The notes beneath the pieces were generated by a model, which saw nothing but the letters and a program-made list of their open reading frames with translations, did no database searches and was not told the origin of the DNA. Both the position numbers and the translations under genes were made by a program. A stretch of DNA of 64,000 nucleotides, taken from NCBI RefSeq assembly GCF_009753675.1, contig NZ_WQLV01000016.1, positions 1 to 64,000 of the forward strand, read 5' to 3'. This DNA is from Parasedimentitalea huanghaiensis (lineage in GTDB: Bacteria; Pseudomonadota; Alphaproteobacteria; Rhodobacterales; Rhodobacteraceae). Of the stretch, positions 44,460-54,076 are shown piece after piece (position 1 is the first letter of the stretch; every line of letters starts with the position of its first letter).

Positions 44460-45254
44460 GTGAAAATTGCTCTGCTCGGAAACGGCGCTATCTCGCGCTA
44501 TGTGCAACAAGCCACGCTCAAACAAGGGTTACACATAGAGGCTTTTCTGTTGCGCCCTCAGCGATTGGACGAGAACCACCAAAGCGTGGCGTCGGACTCC
44601 TCAATCGTCAGCTCGGTGACGGCATTGCCGCCAGATGTAACGCACCTAATTGACTGTGCGGGGCACCAGGGGTTGGCCGAACACGGGCCTGCAGCATTGC
44701 GCGCAGGACTGGATGTCATCACAGTGTCGATTGGCGCTCTGGCCGACCCTGATCTTTATGACGACCTCGTTTCTTCGGCAACAGAAGGCGGCAGCCGCCT
44801 GCATTTAGCAAGCGGCGCCATTGGTGCGTTAGATACTCTGCGTGCCGCCCGTAGCGGGCAACTGGACAGTGTCCGCTATACCGGTCGCAAACCGCCACAG
44901 GGCTGGATAGGGTCACCCGCCGAACAGATCCTTGATCTTCAAAGCCCACTGCCCAGCGCCCTGACCCATTTCACAGGGTCAGCCCGCGATGCCGCACTCC
45001 GTTACCCAAAAAATGCCAATGTCGCAGCAGCCGTTGCATTGGCTGGGGTTGGCTTTGACACTACAGAGGTAGAGCTGATCGCAGATCCCACCATTTCATC
45101 TAACATTCACGAAATATGCGCCAGCGGTGACTTTGGCTCATTTACCTTTTCAATCACTGGCAACAGCCTGCCCGACAACCCTCGCAGTTCAGCCCTAGCC
45201 GCAATGAGTGTGGTCGCGGAAATTCTTGCCATCAACAAACCGATCCGCAGCTAG
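44460..45254 (+). CDS. Aspartate-dehydrogenase-like protein (DUF108/NadX type)
   Basis: 264 residues from GTG 44460 with AAAGG upstream. IALLGNGAISRYV is the NAD(P) fold. HLIDCAGHQGLAEHGPAALRAGLDVITVSIGALAD and LASGAIGALDTLRAARSGQLDSVRYTGRKPP match aspartate dehydrogenase, and the KNANVAAAVALAGVGFDTTEVEL stretch is strongly conserved. Known members oxidise aspartate to iminoaspartate for NAD synthesis, or act in catabolism. Here its neighbours suggest catabolism of a nitrogenous compound (inference). LysR follows nine bases later. Confidence 0.82.
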   Translation: MKIALLGNGAISRYVQQATLKQGLHIEAFLLRPQRLDENHQSVASDSSIVSSVTALPPDVTHLIDCAGHQGLAEHGPAALRAGLDVITVSIGALADPDLYDDLVSSATEGGSRLHLASGAIGALDTLRAARSGQLDSVRYTGRKPPQGWIGSPAEQILDLQSPLPSALTHFTGSARDAALRYPKNANVAAAVALAGVGFDTTEVELIADPTISSNIHEICASGDFGSFTFSITGNSLPDNPRSSALAAMSVVAEILAINKPIRS

Positions 45255-45263
45255 GAGCACACT

Positions 45264-46208
45264 ATGGCCGTTCGTCATTCCCGAATTGTCGACCGTGTGT
45301 TGACCCGCCTAAAACTAAAACAGTTGCGGCTGCTGGTTGCCGTGGGCAAACACAACAATATTCAGAACGCCGCCCGCGAATTGAACGTATCCCAGCCAGC
45401 CGCTACCAAGATGATCAAAGATCTGGAGCTGGATTTTGAAGTGCAGCTTTTTGAGCGTACCAATCGGGGCGTCATTCCCACCCCTTACGGTGAAGCCCTG
45501 ATCCGACATGGGAAACTGATATTCGCCCAGGTCTCAAACGCTGCGCAAGAATTGGACGATCTGAACGAGGGCAGCAGTGGTCGTATTGTCATTGGCACAC
45601 TTCTGGCTGCTTCCCCGCAATTGCTGCCAATGGCGATAGAGAAACTTCTGCACAGGCGTCCAAGTGTTTCGATCAAAGTTGTCGAAGGCACCAATGAGGT
45701 TTTGATGCCAGCGCTAAAGTCGGGTGAAATTGATCTGGTTGTTGGTCGCCTCCCTGCTCAGCGCCACCGCAGCGATTTGGAACAATTGCAGTTGTTTGAC
45801 GAAAAAATCCTGTTGGTGGCGCGCCGTGGGCACCCCATTTGCGCCAACCACAAGCTTAGCTTTGACGACCTAAAATCCTGGGGTTGGATCCTTCCACCGA
45901 TCGAAACCACTCTGCGGCGTCAATTGGACCAATTTTTTGTTCGGCAAGGACAGTATGCTCCCGCAGTCGCAATTGAATCAGTCTCTTACCTAACCAACCG
46001 CGCAGTCTTACAAGCCGGTGATTTCATCGGCCTGATGCCCGCACACGTCGCTGCACAGGATATCGCGTCGGGATTGCTGCAAGAAATCCCATGGAGCCTG
46101 CCAATAGATGACGGCCCCGTCGGAGTTTCATTCCGCAGCGCCGATCAGCTCTCCCCAGCCGCTACTGTTTTTTTACAGGCGCTCCAGGATGTGGCCGCTT
46201 CGATGTAA
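45264..46208 (+). CDS. LysR-family transcriptional regulator
   Basis: 314 residues, ATG 45264 with AGGAG eight bases upstream. N-terminal winged helix (LRLLVAVGKHNNIQNAARELNVSQPAATKMIKDLE) and a substrate-binding effector domain (GRIVIGTLLAASPQLLP; LPAQRHRSDLEQLQLFDE). It resembles the GbpR/PcaQ subgroup. It follows the aspartate-dehydrogenase-like gene and probably controls the divergent cluster. Its 3' end faces the dioxygenase gene. Confidence 0.9.
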   Translation: MAVRHSRIVDRVLTRLKLKQLRLLVAVGKHNNIQNAARELNVSQPAATKMIKDLELDFEVQLFERTNRGVIPTPYGEALIRHGKLIFAQVSNAAQELDDLNEGSSGRIVIGTLLAASPQLLPMAIEKLLHRRPSVSIKVVEGTNEVLMPALKSGEIDLVVGRLPAQRHRSDLEQLQLFDEKILLVARRGHPICANHKLSFDDLKSWGWILPPIETTLRRQLDQFFVRQGQYAPAVAIESVSYLTNRAVLQAGDFIGLMPAHVAAQDIASGLLQEIPWSLPIDDGPVGVSFRSADQLSPAATVFLQALQDVAASM

Positions 46209-46209
46209 C

Positions 46210-46806
<597 letters not shown>

Positions 46807-46914
46807 TCAAGGAATAAAATCGAAATCAGGTATCCATTTTTTGAATGACAATTACGGCCCCTGCAATGTGGGTTCAGTTTGAGGGCAACTAATTCCGCGC
46901 TCAGGGCTGAACGG

Positions 46915-48057
46915 CTAAACTAGCTGTCCGCACTGCCAGACTTGCTCGAGTGACAGCGACTCGTTCAGGTGCAGAACATCCGCCCGACATCCCTCAGCCA
47001 ATCGACCAACATGCGCTGTGTTAACCAGATCTGCCGGAACCTCACTTGCCATAGAAAGTGCAGTTTCCAAATCTACGCCACACATCTCCACCAAATTGCT
47101 CACTGCCGTTACCAGCTCCAGATGCGCTCCGGCAAGGGTGCCATCTTCCAGTGTCAGGCGATTGCCACTTCGCCGGATCAGACGATCATTCAGCGTAAAG
47201 CTATCGATTTCGGATCCCGCCGTAGCCATTGCATCGCTGACGAGGAAAATGCGTCCCGGTCCCCGCTTTGATCGCAGTGCCAGAGCCATGCTTTCGGGGT
47301 GTACATGTATCCCGTCGGCGATCAGCCCGGCGCTCAACCCACCCAGAGCAAGTGCGGCCCCGACAGTACCTGGCTCACGGTTGCCGATCTGGCTTTGAGC
47401 ATTGAACAGATGCGTAACACAGCGCGCGCCCGCCGCTGCTGCCGCCTCGCAAGCCTCGAAGCCTGCATTTGTATGGCCTAGCGAGACCAGAACCCCAGCT
47501 TCGTGCAGGGACGAAATCTGGTCATTTGTGACATTTTCCGGGGCAACTGTGATTTTCAGCACCGGCAATCTGGCCGCAGCGTCGAGCAACACCTCCAAAT
47601 CTTCTGAGCTCATAGGGCGAATTAGCGTGGGATCATGTGCGCCCTTGCGCTCCAATGATAGATGCGGCCCTTCGAGATGAAGCCCCAGGATGCCAGGGAC
47701 ACTTTCTGCCACGGCCTGCTCGACCGCCGCGATCGCACCGCGTACATGCGCGGGGGTATCAGTGATCAATGTTGGCAAAATAGAGGTGGCGCCAATGCGC
47801 GCATGAGCCTCAGACATCGTGCGAAGTGTCGCCACATCATTCAACATCACCCCGCCACCGCCGTTGACCTGAAGGTCGACAAAGCCGGGTGCCAGATATC
47901 CGCCTGCCAATTTGATGACACAGGCCTCGGCAGGGACGTCGGTTTGCCCAACGATCCCTGCGATCTGGTGCCCCTTCAACAGCAACGCGCGCCCGGCGTG
48001 AAACTGCCCCTCCTCCAGAATCCGAGCGCCAATCAGGGCCGTAAGCCGATCAGTCAT
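46915..48057 (-). CDS. nagA: N-acetylglucosamine-6-phosphate deacetylase
   Basis: 380 residues. The amidohydrolase pattern is PGFVDLQVNGGGG, GLHLEGPHLSLERKGAHD (metal Glu), GHTNAG and catalytic LVSDAMATAG. It removes acetate from N-acetylglucosamine 6-phosphate to give glucosamine 6-phosphate for the SIS deaminase next to it. Overlaps that gene by four bases; last in a four-gene minus-strand operon. Confidence 0.95.
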   Translation of the reverse strand: MTDRLTALIGARILEEGQFHAGRALLLKGHQIAGIVGQTDVPAEACVIKLAGGYLAPGFVDLQVNGGGGVMLNDVATLRTMSEAHARIGATSILPTLITDTPAHVRGAIAAVEQAVAESVPGILGLHLEGPHLSLERKGAHDPTLIRPMSSEDLEVLLDAAARLPVLKITVAPENVTNDQISSLHEAGVLVSLGHTNAGFEACEAAAAAGARCVTHLFNAQSQIGNREPGTVGAALALGGLSAGLIADGIHVHPESMALALRSKRGPGRIFLVSDAMATAGSEIDSFTLNDRLIRRSGNRLTLEDGTLAGAHLELVTAVSNLVEMCGVDLETALSMASEVPADLVNTAHVGRLAEGCRADVLHLNESLSLEQVWQCGQLV

Positions 48058-49082
48058 ACCGTTTCCGTGACTTTTTTCAGGTGTCTAGGCGCATCAGGAT
48101 CGATCCCTCTGGACGTAGCAAAGGCTTCAACCATGGAATAGAAGGAAACAATCAGGCTCAGTGGATCGGTCAAACCATGATCTGTGCGGATGTGATCAAT
48201 ACATGCCGCGCCCTGCACCCGATTGGTTGTAGCAAACACTTGTGCTCCCTTAGCAGCAATCTGATCCGAGATATCCGCCAGCGCCCCTTCTGCCGCATCA
48301 GCAGCCGCAAACCCCAGCACTGGGAAGCCCTCACCAACGATCGAAACAGGCCCATGCAACACTTCTGCAGAGGAATAACTCTCGGCGTGCAGTTGGCAGG
48401 TTTCTTTAAACTTCAGCGCAGCCTCATTTGATACGGCCAGTGCCTGCCCCCGCCCAAGCGTAAACAGGGATTGATGCGCGCCGATTGCTTCGCGCACTTC
48501 GGGCCAGTTGATCTGCGCAGCCGCCTCTAATTGTTTTGGGAGCGCACGAATAGCAGCCAGCAGCGCAGTATTGCGATCCCATTCAGCCATCAGCCACAAG
48601 CCGGCCACCGCCGAAGTGACAAAAGTCTTAGTGGCAGCGACGCTTAACTCCGGTCCAGCATGAATATTCAAGGTATGGGCACTGGCCTGTGCCAATGGCG
48701 ATCCCGCGTCATTTGTCAGGGCTACCGTCAGCGCACCGTCACGACCTGCATTACCGGCCATTGCAACAATATCCGGGCTTTGTCCCGATTGGGACACTGC
48801 AACGCTCAACCCCTTATTCAACTTCAGGGTGCTGTCATAAATCGACCCTACCGAAGGCCCAACAGAGGCAACGGGAACACCAAGGAGGATCTCAGAAACG
48901 TATTTCAAATAGGTGCAGACGTGATCCGACGATCCACGGGCCACAGTCATGACAAAGGCAGGGTCCAACCCCCGAACAGCATTAGCCACTGAAGCAATAT
49001 CTGCAGCTCCCTGCGTCAAAAGCCGGTCAACCGCAGCTGGGATCTCATCGATTTCGCGACGCATTTTGGTGCTTTGTGTCAT
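48054..49082 (-). CDS. SIS-domain glucosamine-6-phosphate deaminase (NagB-II/AgaS type)
   Basis: 342 residues with two SIS domains (RGSSDHVCTYLKYV; SQSGQSPDIV; TLGRGQALAVSNEAALKFKETCQLHAESYSSAEVLHGP). The last stretch is the glutamine:fructose-6-P amidotransferase-like isomerase signature without the amidotransferase half. Such enzymes replace classical NagB in many marine bacteria and convert glucosamine 6-phosphate to fructose 6-phosphate plus ammonia. Translation is coupled to nagA; no classical nagB is in the window. Confidence 0.87.
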   Translation of the reverse strand: MTQSTKMRREIDEIPAAVDRLLTQGAADIASVANAVRGLDPAFVMTVARGSSDHVCTYLKYVSEILLGVPVASVGPSVGSIYDSTLKLNKGLSVAVSQSGQSPDIVAMAGNAGRDGALTVALTNDAGSPLAQASAHTLNIHAGPELSVAATKTFVTSAVAGLWLMAEWDRNTALLAAIRALPKQLEAAAQINWPEVREAIGAHQSLFTLGRGQALAVSNEAALKFKETCQLHAESYSSAEVLHGPVSIVGEGFPVLGFAAADAAEGALADISDQIAAKGAQVFATTNRVQGAACIDHIRTDHGLTDPLSLIVSFYSMVEAFATSRGIDPDAPRHLKKVTETV

Positions 49083-49093
49083 AGTGTCAGCTC

Positions 49094-49852
49094 CTATTGG
49101 CTGGCCAGCCGCAGTTCGGCTACAAAATCGTAGGCGTCACCGCGATATATAGAGCGGGTGAATTCAACCACCCGCCGATTAGGCAAATATGAAGTACGCA
49201 TAATCCGAAGACCTGCGGCGCCAGGATCGACCCCCAGCAGGGCAGCGTCTTCTGCGTCAAGATTGATCGCTGAAATGCGCTGCAAGGCCCGTACCGGACG
49301 ATTTCCGTCTGCCTCCAGCACCTTGTACAGAGATGTTTCAACCAACAGTGGGTTGGGCAAGATGTCTACAGGTAGCGAGGCGCGTTCAATCGCCATGGGC
49401 ATGTCACTGGCCCGACGCAGGCGTTCAATTCGGGCGACAGAATCCCCTGGGGACAACCCCAGCACCATCACCTCTTCTGGTGAGGGCATGTAAAGACCCC
49501 GGCCCAGCCATTCGCTGGACGAATTGAGACCGCGCCGCACCATGTCTTCGGTAAATGAGGTCAGTCGCGAGAGAGACTGTTCAACTTTGGGTGGCCCGTC
49601 AGAGACAAAACTACCTGACCCCTGTCTTTGCACGATGATGCCACGATCGACCAGATCTTGCATCGCCCGCCGCACCGTTACCCGAGACACCCCACTTAGC
49701 GACGCTATTTCACGCTCTGCAGGAAGCGGCGCGTTTTCCAGCAACAAACCATTGCTGATACCATCTTCAATCCGCTTTCGCAGACGTACATATCGCGGTC
49801 CAGTGGCTTCATCCAGCCAGTCAGCAGGTTTCAGGAAATCTTCGATTGTCAT
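49094..49852 (-). CDS. GntR-family regulator with UTRA domain (NagR/NagQ-like)
   Basis: 252 residues. Winged helix at about 15-85 (APLPAEREIASLSGVSRVTVRRAMQDLVDRGIIVQRQGSGSFV) and a UTRA effector domain. Such regulators sense phosphorylated amino sugars. Likely operators are the inverted 20-bp repeats at 50743-50762 and 50843-50862 between the two amino-sugar operons. Overlaps the kinase gene by four bases. Confidence 0.9.
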   Translation of the reverse strand: MTIEDFLKPADWLDEATGPRYVRLRKRIEDGISNGLLLENAPLPAEREIASLSGVSRVTVRRAMQDLVDRGIIVQRQGSGSFVSDGPPKVEQSLSRLTSFTEDMVRRGLNSSSEWLGRGLYMPSPEEVMVLGLSPGDSVARIERLRRASDMPMAIERASLPVDILPNPLLVETSLYKVLEADGNRPVRALQRISAINLDAEDAALLGVDPGAAGLRIMRTSYLPNRRVVEFTRSIYRGDAYDFVAELRLASQ

Positions 49853-50739
49853 GCCGTTTCCTGCCCCACCTGTCGCGCAAACCGGCGGGAGAGCTCCAAG
49901 GCCCCATCCAGCGCCACGCCTTGGCCTTCTGTCACTGTTGCGGCGATTTCAGCTGGCAGGTAATCCACATAGTGTTCTGCAACACCACCCACTGGGCACA
50001 CAATCTCACCGGGCTGATGACCTAATGCAGTCAACCCGCTGCAAATATAGTCCGCCCCAGCGACCATCAGTTCCTGCCCGACGGTATCGCCGGCCCTGGC
50101 CGCCTGGACCACCCGCGGCGCGTAGCCACCGTAGTCGACAGGCTTGGCTCGAAAAGAAAAATTCATGATTTGCACGACATCGTGCTGGAATTCACTAAGA
50201 CAGCTCTCAACCAAGTCACTCGTCGGCAGGATACCATCCAATACATGCAACGCTCGGCGGAGCAATTCTTTACCCAACCAACACCCCGACGATTCGTCGC
50301 CCAGAATAGAGCCATAGCCTCCGATTAAGCGCATTTCATCTTGGGTTTGTCGCGCCAGAAACGAACCCGTGCCAATCCCCAACAAGCAGCCAGGCCGATC
50401 ACCCAATGCGCCAACCACCGCAGACGGGCGGTCATCTTCGACCAGCACGTGTCGCGACGGCAATTGATCCGCAACAAATTGCGAAACAGCGTCATCTACC
50501 ACTCCAGCCAGACCAGCATAAATAGGGATTTCGCCAAGCCGGGCAGCTTCGAGACCTGCTAATGTGGAAAGTTCGATCAAGCCTTCATTCAAGACCGCAA
50601 TCGCGGCCTGCGGCGCACTTGAAACATTAGCCCCCCCACGCCGCGCATACGTCACGCCAGAAGGTGACTGCAACGCAAACCGACAAGAGGTGCCGCCACC
50701 GTCAATTGCAATAAAGTAAGAATTCACCGAGTCTCTCAT
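49849..50739 (-). CDS. N-acetylglucosamine kinase-like protein (BadF/BcrA ATPase family)
   Basis: 296 residues. The ASKHA nucleotide-binding start FIAIDGGGTSCRFAL, a second phosphate loop LLGIGTGSF and GDESSGCWLGKELLR are typical of N-acetylglucosamine/glucosamine kinases. Phosphorylates the sugar entering through the ABC transporter on the other strand, making substrate for nagA. ATG 50739 begins this divergent operon. Confidence 0.87.
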   Translation of the reverse strand: MRDSVNSYFIAIDGGGTSCRFALQSPSGVTYARRGGANVSSAPQAAIAVLNEGLIELSTLAGLEAARLGEIPIYAGLAGVVDDAVSQFVADQLPSRHVLVEDDRPSAVVGALGDRPGCLLGIGTGSFLARQTQDEMRLIGGYGSILGDESSGCWLGKELLRRALHVLDGILPTSDLVESCLSEFQHDVVQIMNFSFRAKPVDYGGYAPRVVQAARAGDTVGQELMVAGADYICSGLTALGHQPGEIVCPVGGVAEHYVDYLPAEIAATVTEGQGVALDGALELSRRFARQVGQETA

Positions 50740-50742
50740 ATC

Positions 50743-50862
50743 AATACCTATACGATACCTTTACGCAAAATAAAAGACCTTTTGCCACCAGCTATCCTCG
50801 AAAGCAGGACCAAATTAGTTACCTAACAATAAATGGTAGACAAAAGGTATTAGATAGGTATT
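50743..50862. promoter_or_regulatory. Paired inverted 20-bp operators in the amino-sugar divergent promoter
   Basis: AATACCTATACGATACCTTT (50743-50762) is the inverted form of AAAGGTATTAGATAGGTATT (50843-50862); they match at 17 of 20 positions and lie exactly 100 bp apart. Each contains GGTAT twice at 11-bp spacing. They flank the promoters of the kinase operon and the murQ/ABC operon, so joint control by the GntR-type protein, perhaps with DNA looping, is likely. Confidence 0.65.
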
Positions 50863-50892
50863 TAATAGCTACAACTTCCTGGGAGGAATCAC

Positions 50893-51786
50893 ATGACCGC
50901 GACCGCGTCACCACAGACGGAAACACTGCATAGCGACGCTATGGGGCTGGACCTACGTGCTGACAGCGAAGTCTTGTCGCAACTCCTGAACAGTCAGCAA
51001 ATGGCTCTCAAATCGATGAGCAGCGCACTGCCAGAGATCGCAGCTGCTGCAGAGTTGCTAGTCAAATCCATTCGCAACGGTGGCCGCTTGCATTACGCTG
51101 CGGCGGGGTCTTCGGCTCTGATGGGTCTGGCAGATGGCGCAGAACTTCCGGGAACATTTGGCCTGACTGCTGATCGCATCGCGATTCACATGGCTGGCGG
51201 CGTTCCGCTGAACGGCAATATGCCAGGCCATACAGAAGACAACGATAGTGCCGCGCTTGCGGCCGCAGAAACTGTCAAGCCGCAGGATGTTGTCATCGCG
51301 ATCTCAGCCAGCGGCTCAACGCCCTACCCAATGGCGTTTGCGCAGGCTGCACGAGATCACGACGCCGCCATAATTGGCATCGCCAACAACGCAGATGCAC
51401 CACTGTTTGCGCTGGCAGATGTCGCTATCCACCTAAAAACACCACCCGAAGTGATCGCCGGGTCGACCCGCTTGGGTGCAGCCACTGCACAAAAGGTCGC
51501 GCTGAATATGATGTCCACCCTGACGGGTATCCGTTTGGGCCACGTATTCGACGGTATGATGGTCAACCTCGTAGCTGACAACGAAAAACTGCGGGGCCGG
51601 GCTATTGGCATCGTAACCCAGATCACAGGGACCACCGAAATGACCGCCCAGGACTGCCTGCAAAAAGCAAATGGAGCGGTCAAACCCGCCGTACTTCTGG
51701 CCGCCGGGGCTGCGTCAATCCAGCAGGCAAATACAATTATCGAGCAAGCCAACGGAGACCTGCGTGTCGCGCTGCGGCAGCTTTGA
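50893..51786 (+). CDS. murQ: N-acetylmuramic acid 6-phosphate etherase
   Basis: 297 residues after GGGAGGAA. The SIS signature AISASGSTPYPMAFAQAA and the diagnostic EVIAGSTRLGAATAQKVALNMMSTLTGIRLGHV block match MurQ. The acidic residues used in catalysis are in DGAELPGTFG and the TEDNDSA stretch. It cleaves the lactate ether from MurNAc 6-phosphate, giving GlcNAc 6-phosphate, so the cluster can also recycle peptidoglycan sugars. Confidence 0.9.
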   Translation: MTATASPQTETLHSDAMGLDLRADSEVLSQLLNSQQMALKSMSSALPEIAAAAELLVKSIRNGGRLHYAAAGSSALMGLADGAELPGTFGLTADRIAIHMAGGVPLNGNMPGHTEDNDSAALAAAETVKPQDVVIAISASGSTPYPMAFAQAARDHDAAIIGIANNADAPLFALADVAIHLKTPPEVIAGSTRLGAATAQKVALNMMSTLTGIRLGHVFDGMMVNLVADNEKLRGRAIGIVTQITGTTEMTAQDCLQKANGAVKPAVLLAAGAASIQQANTIIEQANGDLRVALRQL

Positions 51787-51830
51787 CCACGGCCATTTGG
51801 CCAACAATTGATTATCTAAGGGAGAAAGAT

Positions 51831-53081
51831 ATGAACCGGAAACTTCTTAGCCTGGCACTTCTGGGCTCGACCATCTTGGGCGGCGCTGCCGCCGCTGATG
51901 TCACTCTGACCATCGAAAGCTGGCGCAATGATGATCTTGTCCTATGGCAGGATACTATCATCCCAGCATTTGAAGCTGCTAACCCCGGCATCAAAGTAAA
52001 GTTCACACCTTCGGCCCCAGCCGAGTACAATGCGGTGCTGAACTCCAAACTGGACGCAGGCAGTGCCGGCGACTTGATCACATGCCGCCCATTCGACGCT
52101 TCATTGGCCCTGTATGACGGAGGCCACCTGGCCGACATCTCCAACCTCGAAGGTATGGCCAACTTCTCTGATGTAGCCAAATCTGCATGGCAGACAGACG
52201 ATGCCTCGGCCTCGTTCTGCATGCCTATGGCATCGGTTATTCACGGTTTCATCTATAACAAAGAAGCCTTTGCCGAGCTGGACATCAAAGTCCCAGAAAC
52301 CGAAGCTGAGTTCTTTGCTGCGCTTGAGACCATCAAAGCAGATGGCAACTATATCCCGATGGCGATGGGCACCAACGACCAGTGGGAAGCCGCAACCATG
52401 GGCTATAACAACATTGGTCCAAACTACTGGAAGGGCGAAGAGGGCCGTTTGGCACTGATCGCTGGCGACCAGAAGTTGACGGATGCGCAGTGGGTTGCAC
52501 CATATGAAGCTCTGGCCAAATGGGGTGAATATCTGGGTGACGGATATGAAGCTCAAACCTATCCAGACAGCCAGAACATCTTTACTCTGGGCCGTGCTGC
52601 AATTTACCCCGCAGGCAGCTGGGAAATCACAGGCTTCAACGCTCAGGCTGATTTTGAAATGGGTGCCTTCAAGGCTCCGGTCCAAAACGCTGGCGACACC
52701 TGCTACATTTCGGATCACACCGACATCGCGCTTGGCATGAATGCTGCATCGCCCAATGCCGAGGCGGCCCAGACCTTCCTTAACTGGATGGGTACGTCTG
52801 AGTTTGCTGGTATCTACGCCAACGCTCTGCCTGGCTTCTTCTCACTGTCCAACCACGAAGTGGCAATGGAAGATCCGCTGGCGCAGGAATTTGTCAGCTG
52901 GCGTGGAGAGTGTGAATCCACAATCCGGTCAACTTACCAGATCCTGTCGCGTGGCACGCCAAATCTGGAAAATGAAACCTGGGGTGCCTCGGTCGCAGCC
53001 ATCAAAGGCAGCAAATCTGGCGCTGATCTGGGCATGGAACTGCAAAGTGGTCTGGCCAGCTGGTACGCACCACACAAGTAA
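51831..53081 (+). CDS. CUT1 ABC transporter sugar-binding protein
   Basis: 416 residues from ATG 51831 (AGGGAGAAAG upstream; an ATG at 51783 lies inside murQ). Signal peptide ALLGSTILGGAAAADV; then the family-1 binding-protein pattern (VTLTIESWRNDD..., PAFEAANPGIKVKF, GAFKAPVQ). Binds an amino sugar or a related oligosaccharide in the periplasm. A GGGCC(n7)GGCCC hairpin at 53108-53124 follows and may raise its expression above the permeases. Confidence 0.88.
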   Translation: MNRKLLSLALLGSTILGGAAAADVTLTIESWRNDDLVLWQDTIIPAFEAANPGIKVKFTPSAPAEYNAVLNSKLDAGSAGDLITCRPFDASLALYDGGHLADISNLEGMANFSDVAKSAWQTDDASASFCMPMASVIHGFIYNKEAFAELDIKVPETEAEFFAALETIKADGNYIPMAMGTNDQWEAATMGYNNIGPNYWKGEEGRLALIAGDQKLTDAQWVAPYEALAKWGEYLGDGYEAQTYPDSQNIFTLGRAAIYPAGSWEITGFNAQADFEMGAFKAPVQNAGDTCYISDHTDIALGMNAASPNAEAAQTFLNWMGTSEFAGIYANALPGFFSLSNHEVAMEDPLAQEFVSWRGECESTIRSTYQILSRGTPNLENETWGASVAAIKGSKSGADLGMELQSGLASWYAPHK

Positions 53082-53107
53082 TACCACCACTCACTTGATA
53101 ACGTTCT

Positions 53108-53124
53108 GGGCCACCTGTTGGCCC
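53108..53124 (+). other. Stem-loop after the ABC binding-protein gene
   Basis: GGGCC (53108-53112), seven-base loop, GGCCC (53120-53124), between the binding-protein and first permease genes. No T run. A typical place for a partial attenuator or mRNA-stability element. Confidence 0.4.
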
Positions 53125-53150
53125 GGAGCACCCATGCGGAAAGGGATGAC

Positions 53151-54065
53151 ATGAAGAATTCAGGCATCAAATGGCACGTCATCGTGTTTCTGGCACCCGC
53201 GGTACTTGTCTATACCGCCATAATGATCTTTCCGCTGTTCAATACCCTGAGATTGGCGCTGTACACAGAGGTGGACCAAGTCCGCCAATTTGTTGGTCTT
53301 GAAAATTTCCGCACCCTGTTTGGTGACCCCTATTGGTCCGGCCAGTTCTGGAATGCCCTGGGTAACAACTTCTGGTTCTTCTTTATTCATATGATCGTGC
53401 AGAACCCAATTGGTATCGCCTTGGCAGCCATCCTGAGCCACCCACGGCTGCGATTTGCAGCTTTGTACCGCACTGCAATTTTTGTTCCAACGATCCTATC
53501 CTTCGTTATCGTTGGATTTGCCTGGAAGCTGATCCTGTCTCCGATCTGGGGCATCACGCCAGATATGCTCAAAGCACTGGGCCTGAAATGGCTATATGCG
53601 CCCTATCTGGGCAAGGAAGAGTATGCGTTGACCACACTCGCGCTAATCTCAGTCTGGCAGTTTGTCGGCATCCCAATGATGTTGATCTATGCCGCGCTTT
53701 TGTCGATCCCCGAAGAGGTGCTGGAGGCTGGAGAGGTTGACGGCATCACCGGTTTTGCATCTTTCTGGAAAATAAAATTGCCGCTGATCCTGCCTTCGAT
53801 CGGCATCATCTCGATCCTGACCTTTGTGGGTAATTTCAACGCATTTGACCTGATCTACACCACCCAAGGCGCGCTTGCCGGGCCTGACTTCTCAACCGAT
53901 ATCTTAGGCACATTCATGTATCGCACCTTCTTTGGCTTCCAACTGCAATTGGGCGACCCGCATATGGGATCGGCTATCGCCAGCGGTATGTTTGGTATCA
54001 TCCTGATTGGTGTGTGCATCTATCTATTTGGCATCCAGACTCGTCTGCGTCGGTATCAATTCTAA
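53151..54065 (+). CDS. CUT1 ABC transporter permease 1
   Basis: 304 residues from ATG 53151. Six helices, starting FLAPAVLVYTAIMIFPLFNTL. The MalF-type EAA loop is PEEVLEAGEVDGITGFASFWKIKLPLILP. Pairs with the second permease encoded eleven bases downstream. The 33 residues upstream in frame are not needed. Confidence 0.9.
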   Translation: MKNSGIKWHVIVFLAPAVLVYTAIMIFPLFNTLRLALYTEVDQVRQFVGLENFRTLFGDPYWSGQFWNALGNNFWFFFIHMIVQNPIGIALAAILSHPRLRFAALYRTAIFVPTILSFVIVGFAWKLILSPIWGITPDMLKALGLKWLYAPYLGKEEYALTTLALISVWQFVGIPMMLIYAALLSIPEEVLEAGEVDGITGFASFWKIKLPLILPSIGIISILTFVGNFNAFDLIYTTQGALAGPDFSTDILGTFMYRTFFGFQLQLGDPHMGSAIASGMFGIILIGVCIYLFGIQTRLRRYQF

Positions 54066-54076
54066 AGGAGGCTGAG

